Position numbers and translations under genes: made by a program
Notes under the pieces: generated by a model
What the model was told of the DNA's origin: nothing
The model's input: only the letters and a program-made list of their open reading frames with translations
Databases searched by the model: none
Shown here: piece by piece, positions 21,207 through 36,200 of the stretch
How positions within the stretch are numbered: position 1 is the stretch's first letter
Layout: each line of letters starts with the position of its first letter
Origin: Glandiceps talaboti
Lineage: Eukaryota; Hemichordata; Enteropneusta; Spengelidae
Assembly: GCF_964340395.1 (NCBI RefSeq)
Contig: NC_135555.1
Location: forward strand, 22,167,725-22,231,724
DNA length: 64,000 nt
Reading direction: 5' to 3'

Positions 21207-24200
21207 TGCCTAAACCTTGAACCTAGTACTATAATCATGAACTAGTGGCATGTGATAGTCTGTAAGGCAGTGATGTAACTTGTTTAATAAGTCATCCCTT
21301 AACCTTGAACCTAGTACTATAATCATGAACTAGTGGCATGTGATAGTCTGTAAGGCAATGAGGTAACTTGTTGTTTAATAAGTCATCCCTTAACATTGAA
21401 CCTAGTACTATAATCATGAACTAGTGGCATGTGATAGCCAGCAAAGTGGTGAGGTAACTTGTTTAATAAGTCATCCCTTAACATTGAACCTAGTACTATA
21501 ATCATGAACTAGTGGCATGTGATAGTCTGTAAGGCAGTGAGGTAACTTGTTGTTTAATAAGTCATCCCTTAACCTTGAACCTAGTAATATAATCATGAAC
21601 ATGGTGGCATGTGATAGTCTGTAAGGCAGTGAGGTAACTTGTTGTTTAATAAGTCATCCCTTAACCTTGAGCCTATTACTATAATCATGAACTAGTGGCA
21701 TGTGATAGTCTGTAAGGGAGTGAGGTAACTTGTTTAATAAGTCATCCCTTAACCTTGAACCTAGTACTATAATCATGAACATGGTGGCAAGTGATAGTCT
21801 GCAAGGCAGTAAGGTAACTTGTTTAATAAATCATCCCTTAACCTTGAACCTAGTACTATAATCATGAACTAGTGGCATGTGGTAGTCTGTAAGGCAGTGA
21901 GGTAACTTGTTGTTTAATAAGTCATCCCTTAACATTGAACCTAGTACTATATAATCATGAACTAGTGGCATGTGATAGCCTGTAAAGTGGTGAGGTAACT
22001 TGTTTCATAAGTCATCCCTTAACCTTGAACCTAGTACTATAATCATGAACTAGTGGCATGTGATAGTCTGTAAGGCAGTGAGGTAACTTGTATAATAATA
22101 AGTGATCCATTAACCTTGAACCTAGTACTATAATCATGAACTAGTGGCATGTGATAGTCTGTAAGGCAGTGAGGAAACTTGTATAATAATAAGTCATCCC
22201 TTAACCTTGAACCTAGTACTATAATCATGAACTAGTGGCATGTGATAGTCTGTAAGGCAGTGAGGTAACTTGTTGTTTAATAAATCATCCTTTAACCTTG
22301 AACCTAGTACTATAATCATGAACATGGTGGCATGTGATAGTCTGTAAGGCAGTGAGGTAACTTGTTGTTTAATAAATCATCCCTTAACCTTGAACCTAGT
22401 ACTATAATCATGAACATGGTGGCATGTGGTAGTCTGTAAGGCAGTGAGGTAACTTGTTGTTTAATAAGTCATCCCTTAACATTGAACCTAGTACTATAAT
22501 CATAAACTAGTGGCATGTGATAGCCTGTAAAGTGGTGAGGTAACTTGTTTCATAAGTCATCCCTTAACCTTGAACCTAGTACTATAATCATGAACTACTG
22601 GCATGTGGTAGTCTGTAAGGCAGTGAGGTAACTTGTTATTTAATAAGTCATCCCTTAACCTCGAACCTAGTACTATAATCATGAACATGGTGGCATGTGA
22701 TAGTCTGTAAGGCAGTGAGGTAACTTGTATAATAATAAGTCATCCCTTAACCTTGAACCTAGTACTATAATCATGAACATGGTGGCATGTGATAGTCTGT
22801 AAGGCAGTGAGGTTACTTGTATAATAATAAGTGATCCCTTAACCTTGAACCTAGTACTATAATCATGAACTAGTGGCATGTGATAGTCTGTAAGGCAGTG
22901 AGGTAACTTGTATAATAATAAGTCATCCCTTAACCTTGAACCTAGTACTATAATCATGAACATGGTGGCATGTAATACACTGTAAGGCAGTGAGGTAACT
23001 TGTATAATAATAAGTGATCCCTTAACCTCGAACCTAGTACTATAATCATGAACATGGTGGCATGTGATAGTCTGTAAGGCAGTGAGGTAACTTGTTGTTT
23101 AATAAGTCATCCCTTAACCTTGAACCTAGTACTATAATCATGAACTAGTGGCATGTGGTAGTCTGTAAGGCAGTGAGGTAACTTGTTTAATAAGTCATCC
23201 CTTAACCGTGAACCTAGTACTATAACCATGAACTTGGTGGCATGTGATAGTCTGTAAGGCTTTGAGGTAACTTGTTGTTTAATAAGTCATCCCTTAACCT
23301 TGAACCTAGTAATATAATCATGAACATGGTGGCATGTGATAGTCTGTAAGGCAGTGAGGTAACTTGTTGTTTAATAAGTCATCCCTTAACCTTGAGCCTA
23401 TTACTATAATCATGAACTAGTGGCATGTGATAGTCTGTAAGGCAGTGAGGTAACTTGTTTAATAAGTCATCCCTTAACCTTGAACCTAGTACTATAATCA
23501 TGAACATGGTGGCAAGTGATAGTCTGCAAGGCAGTAAGGTAACTTGTTTAATAAATCATCCCTTAACCTTGAACCTAGTACTATAATCATGAACTAGTGG
23601 CATGTGGTAGTCTGTAAGGCAGTGAGGTAACTTGTTGTTTAATAAGTCATCCCTTAACATTGAACCTAGTACTATATGATCATGAACTAGTGGCATGTGA
23701 TAGCCTGTAAAGTGGTGAGGTAACTTGTTTCATAAGTCATCCCTTAACCTTGAACCTAGTACTATAATCATGAACTAGTGGCATGTGATAGTCTGTAAGG
23801 CAGTGAGGTAACTTGTATAATAATAAGTGATCCATTAACCTTGAACCTAGTACTATAATCATGAACTAGTGGCATGTGATAGTCTGTAAGGCAGTGAGGA
23901 AACTTGTATAATAATAAGTCATCCCTTAACCTTGAACCTAGTACTATAATCATGAACTAGTGGCATGTGATAGTCTGTAAGGCAGTGAGGTAACTTGTTG
24001 TTTAATAAATCATCCTTTAACCTTGAACCTAGTACTATAATCATGAACATGGTGGCATGTGATAGTCTGTAAGGCAGTGAGGTAACTTGTTGTTTAATAA
24101 ATCATCCCTTAACCTTGAACCTAGTACTATAATCATGAACATGGTGGCATGTGGTAGTCTGTAAGGCAGTGAGGTAACTTGTTGTTTAATAAGTCATCCC

Positions 24201-27200
24201 TTAACATTGAACCTAGTACTATAATCATAAACTAGTGGCATGTGATAGCCTGTAAAGTGGTGAGGTAACTTGTTTCATAAGTCATCCCTTAACCTTGAAC
24301 CTAGTACTATAATCATGAACATGGTGGCATGTGATAGTCTGTAAGGCAGTGAGGTTACTTGTATAATAATAAGTGATCCCTTAACCTTGAACCTAGTACT
24401 ATAATCATGAACTAGTGGCATGTGATAGTCTGTAAGGCAGTGAGGTAACTTGTATAATAATAAGTCATCCCTTAACCTTGAACCTAGTACTATAATCATG
24501 AACATGGTGGCATGTGGTAGTCTGTAACGCAGTGAGGTAACTTGTTGTTTAATAAATCATCCTTTAACCTTGAACCTAGTACTATAATCATGAACATGGT
24601 GGCATGTGATAGTCTGTAAGGCAGTGAGGTAACTTGTTGTTTAATAAATCATCCCTTAACCTTGAACCTATAAGTACTATAATCATGAACATGGTGGCAT
24701 GTGGTAGTCTGTAAGGCAGTGAGGTAACTTGTTGTTTAATAAGTCATCCCTTAACATTGAACCTAGTACTATAATCATAAACTAGTGGCATGTGATAGCC
24801 TGTACAGTGGTGAGGTAACTTGTTTCATAAGTCATCCCTTAACCTTGAACCTAGTACTATAATCAAGAACATGGTGGCATGTGATAGTCTGTAAGGCAGT
24901 GAGGTAACTTGTTGTTTAATAAATCATCCCTTAACCTTGAACCTAGTACTATAATCATGAACTACTGGCATGTGGTAGTCTGTAAGGCAGTGAGGTAACT
25001 TGTTATTTAATAAGTCATCCCTTAACCTCGAACCTAGTACTATAATCATGAACATGGTGGCATGTGATAGTCTGTAAGGCAGTGAGGTAACTTGTATAAT
25101 AATAAGTCATCCCTTAACCTTGAACCTAGTACTATAATCATGAACATGGTGGCATGTGATAGTCTGTAAGGCAGTGAGGTTACTTGTATAATAATAAGTG
25201 ATCCCTTAACCTTGAACCTAGTACTATAATCATGAACTAGTGGCATGTGATAGTCTGTAAGGCAGTGAGGTAACTTGTATAATAATAAGTCATCCCTTAA
25301 CCTTGAACCTAGTACTATAATCATGAACATGGTGGCATGTGGTAGTCTGTAACGCAGTGAGGTAACTTGTTGTTTAATAAATCATCCTTTAACCTTGAAC
25401 CTAGTACTATAATCATGAACATGGTGGCATGTGATAGTCTGTAAGGCAGTGAGGTAACTTGTTGTTTAATAAATCATCCCTTAACCTTGAACCTATAAGT
25501 ACTATAATCATGAACATGGTGGCATGTGGTAGTCTGTAAGGCAGTGAGGTAACTTGTTGTTTAATAAGTCATCCCTTAACATTGAACCTAGTACTATAAT
25601 CATAAACTAGTGGCATGTGATAGCCTGTACAGTGGTGAGGTAACTTGTTTCATAAGTCATCCCTTAACCTTGAACCTAGTACTATAATCATGAACTAGTG
25701 GCATGTGATAGTCTGTAAGGCAGTGAGGTAACTTGTATAATAATAAGTCATCCCTTAACCTTGAACCTAGTACTATAATCAAGAACATGGTGGCATGTGA
25801 TAGTCTGTAAGGCAGTGAGGTAACTTGTTGTTTAATAAATCATCCCTTAACCTTGAACCTAGTACTATAATCATGAACTAGTGGCATGTGATAGTTTGTA
25901 AGGCAGTGAGGTAACTTGTATAATAATAAGTCGTCCCTTATCCTTGAACCTAGTACTATAATCATGAACATGGTGGCATGTGATAGTCTGTAAGGCAGTG
26001 AGGTAACTTGTTGTTTAATAAATCATCCCTTAACCTTGAACCTAGTACTATAATCATGAACTAGTGGCATGTGATAGTCTGTAAGGCAGTGAGGTAACTT
26101 GTATAATAATAAGTCATCCCTTAACCTTGAACCTAGTAATATAATCATGAACATGGTGGCATGTGATAGTCTGTAAGGCAGTGAGGTAACTTGTTGTTTA
26201 ATAAGTCATCCCTTAACCTTGAGCCTAGTACTATAATCATGAACTAGTGGCATGTGATAGTCTGTAAGGCAGTGAGGTAACTTGTTCTTTAATAAGTCAT
26301 CCCTTAACCTTGAACCTAGTACAATAATCATGAACTAGTGGCATGTGATAGTGTGGAAGGCAGTGAGGTAACTTGTATAATAATAAGTCATCCCTTAACC
26401 ATGAACCTAGTACTATAATCATGAACATGGTGGCATGTGATAGTCTGTAAGGCAGTGAGGAAACTTGTATAATAATAAGTCATCCCTTAACCTTGAACCT
26501 AGTACTATAATCAAGAACATGGTGGCATGTGATAGTCTGTAAGGCAGTGAGGTAACTTGTTGTTTAATAAATCATCCCTTAACCTTGAACCTAGTACTAT
26601 AATCATGAACTAGTGGCATGTGATAGTTGTAAGGCTGTGATGTAACTTGTATAATAATAAGTCGTCCCTTAACCTTGAACCTAGTACTATAATCATGAAC
26701 ATGGTGGCATGTGATAGTCTGTAAGGCAGTGAGGTAACTTGTTGTTTAATAAATCATCCCTTAACCTTGAACCTAGTACTATAATCATGAACATGGTGGC
26801 ATGTGATAGTCTGTAAGGCTTTGAGGTAACTTGTTCAATAAGTCATCCCTTAACCTTGAACCTAGTACTATAATCATGAACTAGTGGCATATGATAGTCT
26901 GTAAGGCAGTGAGGTAACACTGTTGGTTAATAAGTCATCCCTTAACCTTGAACCTAGTACTATAATCATGAACTAGTGGCATGTGATAGTCTGTAAGGCA
27001 GTGAGGTAACCTTTTGTTTAATAAGTCATCCCTTAACATTGAACCTAGTACTATAATCATGAACTAGTGGCATGTGATAGCCTGTAGAGTGGTGAGGTAA
27101 CTTGTTGTTTAATAAATCATCCCTTAACCTTGAACCTAGTACTATAATCATGAACATGGTGGCATGTGATAGTCTGTAAGGCAGTGAGGTAAATTGTTGT

Positions 27201-30200
27201 TTAATAAATCATCCCTTAACCTTGAACCTAGTACTATAATCATGAACATGGTGGCATGTGGTAGTCTGTAAGGCAGTGAGGTAACTTGTTGTTTAATAAG
27301 TCATCCGTTAACATTGAACCTAGTACTATAATCATAAACTAGTGGCATGTGATAGCCTGTAAAGTGGTGAGGTAACTTGTTTCATAAGTCATCCCTTAAC
27401 CTTGAACCTAGTACTATAATCATGAACTACTGGCATGTGGTAGTCTGTAAGGCAGTGAGGTAACTTGTTATTTAATAAGTCATCCCTTAACCTCGAACCT
27501 AGTACTATAATCATGAACATGGTGGCATGTGATAGTCTGTAAGGCAGTGAGGTAACTTGTATAATAATAAGTCATCCCTTAACCTTGAACCTAGTACTAT
27601 AATCATGAACATGGTGGCATGTGATAGTCTGTAAGGCAGTGAGGTTACTTGTATAATAATAAGTGATCCCTTAACCTTGAACCTAGTACTATAATCATGA
27701 ACTAGTGGCATGTGATAGTCTGTAAGGCAGTGAGGTAACTTGTATAATAATAAGTCATCCCTTAACCTTGAACCTAGTACTATAATCATGAACATGGTGG
27801 CATGTGGTAGTCTGTAACGCAGTGAGGTAACTTGTTGTTTAATAAATCATCCTTTAACCTTGAACCTAGTACTATAATCATGAACATGGTGGCATGTGAT
27901 AGTCTGTAAGGCAGTGAGGTAACTTGTTGTTTAATAAATCATCCCTTAACCTTGAACCTATAAGTACTATAATCATGAACATGGTGGCATGTGGTAGTCT
28001 GTAAGGCAGTGAGGTAACTTGTTGTTTAATAAGTCATCCCTTAACATTGAACCTAGTACTATAATCATAAACTAGTGGCATGTGATAGCCTGTACAGTGG
28101 TGAGGTAACTTGTTTCATAAGTCATCCCTTAACCTTGAACCTAGTACTATAATCATGAACTAGTGGCATGTGATAGTCTGTAAGGCAGTGAGGTAACTTG
28201 TATAATAATAAGTCATCCCTTAACCTTGAACCTAGTACTATAATCAAGAACATGGTGGCATGTGATAGTCTGTAAGGCAGTGAGGTAACTTGTTGTTTAA
28301 TAAATCATCCCTTAACCTTGAACCTAGTACTATAATCATGAACTACTGGCATGTGGTAGTCTGTAAGGCAGTGAGGTAACTTGTTATTTAATAAGTCATT
28401 CCCTTAACCTCGAACCTAGTAATATAATCATGAACATGGTGGCATGTGATAGTCTGTAAGGCAGTGAGGTAACTTGTATAATAATAAGTCATCCCTTAAC
28501 CTTGAACCTAGTACTATAATCATGAACATGGTGGCATGTGATAGTCTGTAAGGCAGTGAGGTTACTTGTATAATAATAAGTGATCCCTTAACCTTGAACC
28601 TAGTACTATAATCATGAACTAGTGGCATGTGATAGTCTGTAAGGCAGTGAGGTAACTTGTATAATAATAAGTCATCCCTTAACCTTGAACCTAGTACTAT
28701 AATCATGAACATGGTGGCATGTGGTAGTCTGTAACGCAGTGAGGTAACTTGTTGTTTAATAAATCATCCTTTAACCTTGAACCTAGTACTATAATCATGA
28801 ACATGGTGGCATGTGATAGTCTGTAAGGCAGTGAGGTAACTTGTTGTTTAATAAATTATCCCTTAACCTTGAACCTATAAGTACTATAATCATGAACATG
28901 GTGGCATGTGGTAGTCTGTAAGGCAGTGAGGTAACTTGTATAATAATAAGTGATCCATTAACCTTGAACCTAGTACTATAATCATGAACTAGTGGCATGT
29001 GATAGTCTGTAAGGCAGTGAGGAAACTTGTATAATAATAAGTCATCCCTTAACCTTGAACCTAGTACTATAATCATGAACTAGTGGCATGTGATAGTCTG
29101 TAAGGCAGTGAGGTAACTTGTTGTTTAATAAATCATCCTTTAACCTTGAACCTAGTACTATAATCATGAACATGGTGGCATGTGATAGTCTGTAAGGCAG
29201 TGAGGTAACTTGTTGTTTAATAAATCATCCCTTAACCTTGAACCTAGTACTATAATCATGAACATGGTGGCATGTGGTAGTCTGTAAGGCAGTGAGGTAA
29301 CTTGTTGTTTAATAAGTCATCCCTTAACATTGAACCTAGTACTATAATCATAAACTAGTGGCATGTGATAGCCTGTAAAGTGGTGAGGTAACTTGTTTCA
29401 TAAGTCATCCCTTAACCTTGAACCTAGTACTATAATCATGAACATGGTGGCATGTGATAGTCTGTAAGGCAGTGAGGTTACTTGTATAATAATAAGTGAT
29501 CCCTTAACCTTGAACCTAGTACTATAATCATGAACTAGTGGCATGTGATAGTCTGTAAGGCAGTGAGGTAACTTGTATAATAATAAGTCATCCCTTAACC
29601 TTGAACCTAGTACTATAATCATGAACATGGTGGCATGTGGTAGTCTGTAACGCAGTGAGGTAACTTGTTGTTTAATAAATCATCCTTTAACCTTGAACCT
29701 AGTACTATAATCATGAACATGGTGGCATGTGATAGTCTGTAAGGCAGTGAGGTAACTTGTTGTTTAATAAATCATCCCTTAACCTTGAACCTATAAGTAC
29801 TATAATCATGAACATGGTGGCATGTGGTAGTCTGTAAGGCAGTGAGGTAACTTGTTGTTTAATAAGTCATCCCTTAACATTGAACCTAGTACTATAATCA
29901 TAAACTAGTGGCATGTGATAGCCTGTACAGTGGTGAGGTAACTTGTTTCATAAGTGATCCCTTAACCTTGAATCTAGTACTATAATCATGAACTAGTGGC
30001 ATGTGATAGTCTGTAAGGCAGTGAGGTAACTTGTATAATAATAAGTCATCCCTTAACCTTGAACCTAGTACTATAATCAAGAACATGGTGGCATGTGATA
30101 GTCTGTAAGGCAGTGAGGTAACTTGTTGTTTAATAAATCATCCCTTAACCTTGAACCTAGTACTATAATCATGAACTAGTGGCATGTGATAGTTTGTAAG

Positions 30201-33200
30201 GCAGTGAGGTAACTTGTATAATAATAAGTCGTCCCTTATCCTTGAACCTAGTACTATAATCATGAACATGGTGGCATGTGATAGTCTGTAAGGCAGTGAG
30301 GTAACTTGTTGTTTAATAAATCATCCCTTAACCTTGAACCTAGTACTATAATCATGAACTAGTGGCATGTGATAGTCTGTAAGGCAGTGAGGTAACTTGT
30401 ATAATAATAAGTCATCCCTTAACCTTGAACCTAGTAATATAATCATGAACATGGTGGCATGTGATAGTCTGTAAGGCAGTGAGGTAACTTGTTGTTTAAT
30501 AAGTCATCCCTTAACCTTGAGCCTAGTACTATAATCATGAACTAGTGGCATGTGATAGTCTGTAAGGCAGTGAGGTAACTTGTTCTTTAATAAGTCATCC
30601 CTTAACCTTGAACCTAGTACAATAATCATGAACTAGTGGCATGTGATAGTGTGGAAGGCAGTGAGGTAACTTGTATAATAATAAGTCATCCCTTAACCAT
30701 GAACCTAGTACTATAATCATGAACATGGTGGCATGTGATAGTCTGTAAGGCAGTGAGGAAACTTGTATAATAATAAGTCATCCCTTAACCTTGAACCTAG
30801 TACTATAATCAAGAACATGGTGGCATGTGATAGTCTGTAAGGCAGTGAGGTAACTTGTTGTTTAATAAATCATCCCTTAACCTTGAACCTAGTACTATAA
30901 TCATGAACTAGTGGCATGTGATAGTTGTAAGGCTGTGATGTAACTTGTATAATAATAAGTCGTCCCTTAACCTTGAACCTAGTACTATAATCATGAACAT
31001 GGTGGCATGTGATAGTCTGTAAGGCAGTGAGGTAACTTGTTGTTTAATAAATCATCCCTTAACCTTGAACCTAGTACTATAATCATGAACATGGTGGCAT
31101 GTGATAGTCTGTAAGGCTTTGAGGTAACTTGTTCAATAAGTCATCCCTTAACCTTGAACCTAGTACTATAATCATGAACTAGTGGCATATGATAGTCTGT
31201 AAGGCAGTGAGATAACACTGTTGGTTAATAAGCCATCCCTTAACCTTGAACCTAGTACTATAATCATGAACTAGTGGCATGTGATATAGTCTGTAAGGCA
31301 GTGAGGTAACTTGTATAATAAGTCATCCCTTAACCTTGAACCTAATAATATAATCATGAACATGGTGGCATGTGATAGTCTGTAAGGCAGTGAGGTAACT
31401 TGTTGTTTAATAAGTCATCCCTTAACCTTGAGCCTAGTACTATAATCATGAACTAGTGGCATGTGATAGTCTGTAAGGCAGTGAGGTAACTTGTTCTTTA
31501 ATAAGTCAACCCTTAACCTTGAACCTAGTATAATCATGAACATGGTGGCATGTGATATTCTGTAAGGCAGCGAGGTAACTTGTTGTTTAATAAGTCATCC
31601 CTTAACCTTGAACCTAGTACAATAATCATGAACTAGTGGCATGTGATAGTCTGGAAGGCAGTGAGGTAACTTGTATAATAATAAGTCATCCCTTAACCTT
31701 TAACCTAGTAATATAATCATGAACATGGTGGCATGTGATAGTCTGTAAGGCAGTGAGGTAACTTGTTTAATAAGTTATCCCTTAACCTTGAACCTAGTAC
31801 TATAATCATGAACATGGTGGCATATGTGATAGTCTGTAAGGCAGTAAACTAACTTGTTTAATAAATCATCCCTTAACCTTGAACCTAGTACTATAATCAT
31901 GAATTAGTGGCATTTGATAGTCTGTAAGGTAGTGAGTGGGGTAACTTGTTGTTTAATAAGTCATCCCTTAACCTTGAACCTAGTACTATAATCATGAACT
32001 AGTGGCATGTGATAGTCTGTAAGGCAGTGAGGTAACTTGTTGTTTAATAAGTCATCCCTTCACATTGAACCTAATACTATAATCATGAACTAGTGGCATG
32101 TGATAGCCTGCAAAGTGGTGAGGTAATTTGTTTAATAAGTCATCCCTTAACCTTGAACCTAGTACTATAATCATGAACTAGTGGCATGTGATAGTCTGAA
32201 AGGCAGTGAGGTAACTTGTTGTTTAATAAGTCATCCCTTAACCTTGAACCTAGTACTATAATCATGAACTAGTGGCATGTGATAGTCTGTAAGGCAGTGA
32301 GGTAACTTGTTTAATAAATCATCCCTTAACCTTGAACCTAGTACTATAATCATGAACATGGTGGCATGTGATAGTCTGTAAGGGTTTGAGGTAACTTGTT
32401 CAATAAGTCATCCCTTAACCTTGAACCTAGTACTATAATCATGAACTAGTGGCATGTGATAGTCTGTAAGGCAGTGAGGTAACTTGCTGTTTAATAAGTC
32501 ATCCCTTAACCTTGAACCTAGTACTATAATCATGAACTAGTTGCATGTGATAGTCTGTAAGGCAGTGAGGTAACACTGTTGTTTAATAAATCATCCCTTA
32601 ACCTTGAACCTAGTACTATAATCATGAACTAGTGGCATGTGATAGTTGTAAGGCAGTGAAGCAAGTTGTATAATAATAAGTCGTCCCTTAACCTTGAACC
32701 TAGTACTATAATCATGAACATGGTGGCATGAGATAGTCTGTAAGGCAGTGAGGTAACTTGTTGTTTAATAAATCATCCGTTAACCTTGAACCTAGTACTA
32801 TAATCATGAACATGGTGGCATGTGATAGTCTGTAAGGCTTTGAGGTAACTTGTTCAATAAGTCATCCTTTAACCTTGAACCTAGTACTATAATCATGAAC
32901 ATGGTGGCATGAGATAGTCTGTAAGGCAGTGAGGTAACACTGTTGGTTAATAAGTCATCCCTTAACCTTGAACCTAGTACTATTATCATGAACTAGTGGC
33001 ATGTGATAGTCTGTAAGGCAGTGAGGTAACTTGCTGTTTAATAAGTCATCCCTTAACCTTGAACCTAGTAATATAATCATGAACTAGTGGCATGTGATAG
33101 TCTGTAAGGCAGTGAGGTAACTTGTATAATAATAAGTCATCCCTTAACCTTGAACCTAGTAATATAATCATGAACATGGTGGCATGTGATAGTCTGTAAG

Positions 33201-36200
33201 CCAGTGAGGTAACTTGTTCAATAAGTCATCCCTTAACCTTGAACCTAGTACTATAATCATGAACTGGTGGCATGTGATAGTCTGTAAGGCAGTGAGGTAA
33301 CACTGTTGTTTAATAAGTCATCCCTTAACCTTGAACCTAGTACTATAATCATGAACTAGTGGCATGTGATAGTCTGTAAGGCAGTGAGGTAACACTGTTG
33401 GTTAATAAGTCATCCCTTAACCTTGAACCTAGTACTATAATCATGAACTAGTGGCATGTGATAGTCTGTAAGGCAGTGAGGTAACTTGTTGTTTAATAAA
33501 TCATACCTTAACCTTTAACCTAGTACTATAATCATGAACTAGTGGCATGTGATAGTTGTAAGGCAGTGAGGTAACTTGTATAATAATAAGTCGTCCCTTA
33601 ACCTTGAACCTAGTACTATAATCATGAACATGGTGGCATGAGATAGTCTGTAAGGCAGTGAGGTAACTTGTTGTTTAATAAATCATCCCTTAACCTTGAA
33701 CCTAGTACTATAATCATGAACATGGTGGCATGTGATAGTCTGTAAGGCTTTGCGGTAACTTGTTCAATAAGTCATCCCTTAACCTTGAACCTAGTAGTAT
33801 AATCATGAACATGGTGGCATGTGATAGTCTGTAAGGCTTTGCGGTAACTTGTTCAATAAGTCATCCCTTAACCTTGAACCTAGTAGTATAATCATGAACT
33901 ATTGGCATATGATAGTCTGTAAGGCAGTGAGGTAACACTGTTGGTTAATAAGTCATCCCTTAACATTGAACCTAGTACTATAATCATGAACTAGTGGCAT
34001 GTGATAGTCTGTAAGGCAGTGAGGTAACTTGTATAATAATAAGTCATCCCTTAACCTTGATCCTAGTAATATAATCATGAACATGGTGGCATGTGATAGT
34101 CTGTAAGCCAGTGAGGTAACTTGTTGTTTAATAAGTCATCCCTTAACCTTGAGCCTAGTACTATAATCATGAACTAGTGGCATGTGATAGTCTGTAAGGC
34201 AGTGAGGTAACTTGTTCTTTAATAAGTCATCCCTTAACCTTGAACCTAGTACAATAATCATGAACTAGTGGCATGTGATAGTCTGGAAGGCAGTGAGGTA
34301 ACTTGTATAATAATAAGTCATCCCTTAACCTTGAACCTAGTAATATAATCATGAACATGGTGGCATGTGATAGTCTGTAAGGCAGTGAGGTAACTTGTTT
34401 AATAAGTTATCCCTTAACCTTGAACCTAGTACTATAATCATGAACATGGTGGCATATGTGATAGTCTGAAAGGCAGTAAGGTAACTTGTTTAATAAATCA
34501 TCCCTTAACCTTGAACCTAGTACTATAATCATGAATTAGTGGCATTTGATAGTCTGTAAGGTAGTGAGTGGGGTAACTTGTTGTTTAATAAGTCATCCCT
34601 TAACCTTGAACCTAGTACTATAATCATGAACTAGTGGCATGTGATAGTCTGTAAGGCAGTGAGGTAACTTGTTGTTTAATAAGTCATCCCTTAACATTGA
34701 ACCTAATACTATAATCATGAACTAGTGGCATGTGATAGCCTGCAAAGTGGTGAGGTAACTTGTTTAATAAGTCATCCCTTAACCTTGAACCTAGTACTAT
34801 AATCATGAACATGGTGGCATGTGATAGTCTGTAAGTGTTTGAGGTAACTTGTTCAATAAGTCATCCCTTAACCTTGAACCTAGTACTATAATCATGAACT
34901 AGTGGCATGTGATAGTCTGTAAGGCAGTGAGTTAACACTGTGGTTTAATAAGTCATCCCTTAACCTTGAACCTAGTACTATAATCATGAACTAGTGGCAT
35001 GTGATAGTCTGTAAGGCAGTGAGGTAACGTGTATAATAATAAGTCATCCCTTAACCTTGAACCTAGTAATATAATCATGAACATGGTGGCATGTGATAGT
35101 CTGTAAGGCAGTGATTTAACTTGTTGTTTAATAAGTCATCTCTTAACCTTGAGCCAAGTACTATAATCATGAACTAGTGGCATGTGATAGTCTGTAAGGC
35201 AGTGAGGTAACTTGTTTAATAAGTCATCCCTTAACCTTGAACCTAGTACTATAATCATGAACATGGTGGCATGTGATAGTCTGTAAGGTAGTAATGTAAC
35301 TTGTTTAATAAATCATCCCTTAACCTTGAACCTAGTACTATAATCATGAACTAGTGGCATGTGATAGTCTGTAAGGCAGTGAGGTAACTTGTTGTTTAAT
35401 AAGTCATCCCTTAACATTGAACCTAGTACTATAATCATGAACTAGTGGCATGTGATAGCCTGTAAAGTGGTGAGGTAACTTGTTTCATAAGTCATCCCTT
35501 AACCTTGAACCTAGTACTATAATCATGAATTAGTGGTATGTGATAGTCTGTAAGGCAGTGAGGTAAGTTGTTATTCAATAAGTCATCCCTTAACCTTGAA
35601 CCCTGTACTATAATCATGAACATGGTGGCATGTGATAGTCTGTAAGGCAGTGAGGTAACTTGTATAATAATAAGTCATCCCTTAACCTTGAACCTAGTAC
35701 TATAATCATGAACATGGTGGCATGTGATAGTCTGTAAGGCAGTGAGGTAACTTGTTGTTTAATAAATCTTCCCTTAACCTTGAACCTAGTACTATAATCA
35801 TGAACATGGTGGCATGTGATAGTCGGTAAGGCAGTGAGGTAACTTGTTGTTTAATAAGTCATCCCTTAACATTGAACCTAGTACTATAATCATGAACTAG
35901 TGGCATGTGATAGCCTGTAAACTGGTGAGGTAACTTGTTTCATAAGTCATCCCTTAACCTTGAACCTAGTACTATAATCATGAACATGGTGGCATGTGGT
36001 AGTCTGTAAGGCAGTGAGGTAACTTGTTATTTAATAAGTCATCCCTTAACCTTGAACCTAGTACTATAATCATGAACATGGTGGCATGTGGTAGTCTGTA
36101 AGGCAGTGAGGTAACTTGTTATTTAATAAGTCATCCCTTAACCTTGAACCTAGTACTATAATCATGAACTAGTGGCATGTGATAGTCTGTAAGGCAGTGA

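Noticed and set aside
22043-32989. Repeated minus-strand frames (MIIVLGSRLRDDLL...) in the 88-92 bp satellite
   Set aside because: They exist only where unit lengths of 92 bases keep a frame open, and vary exactly with the linker types. No codon-position bias is visible.
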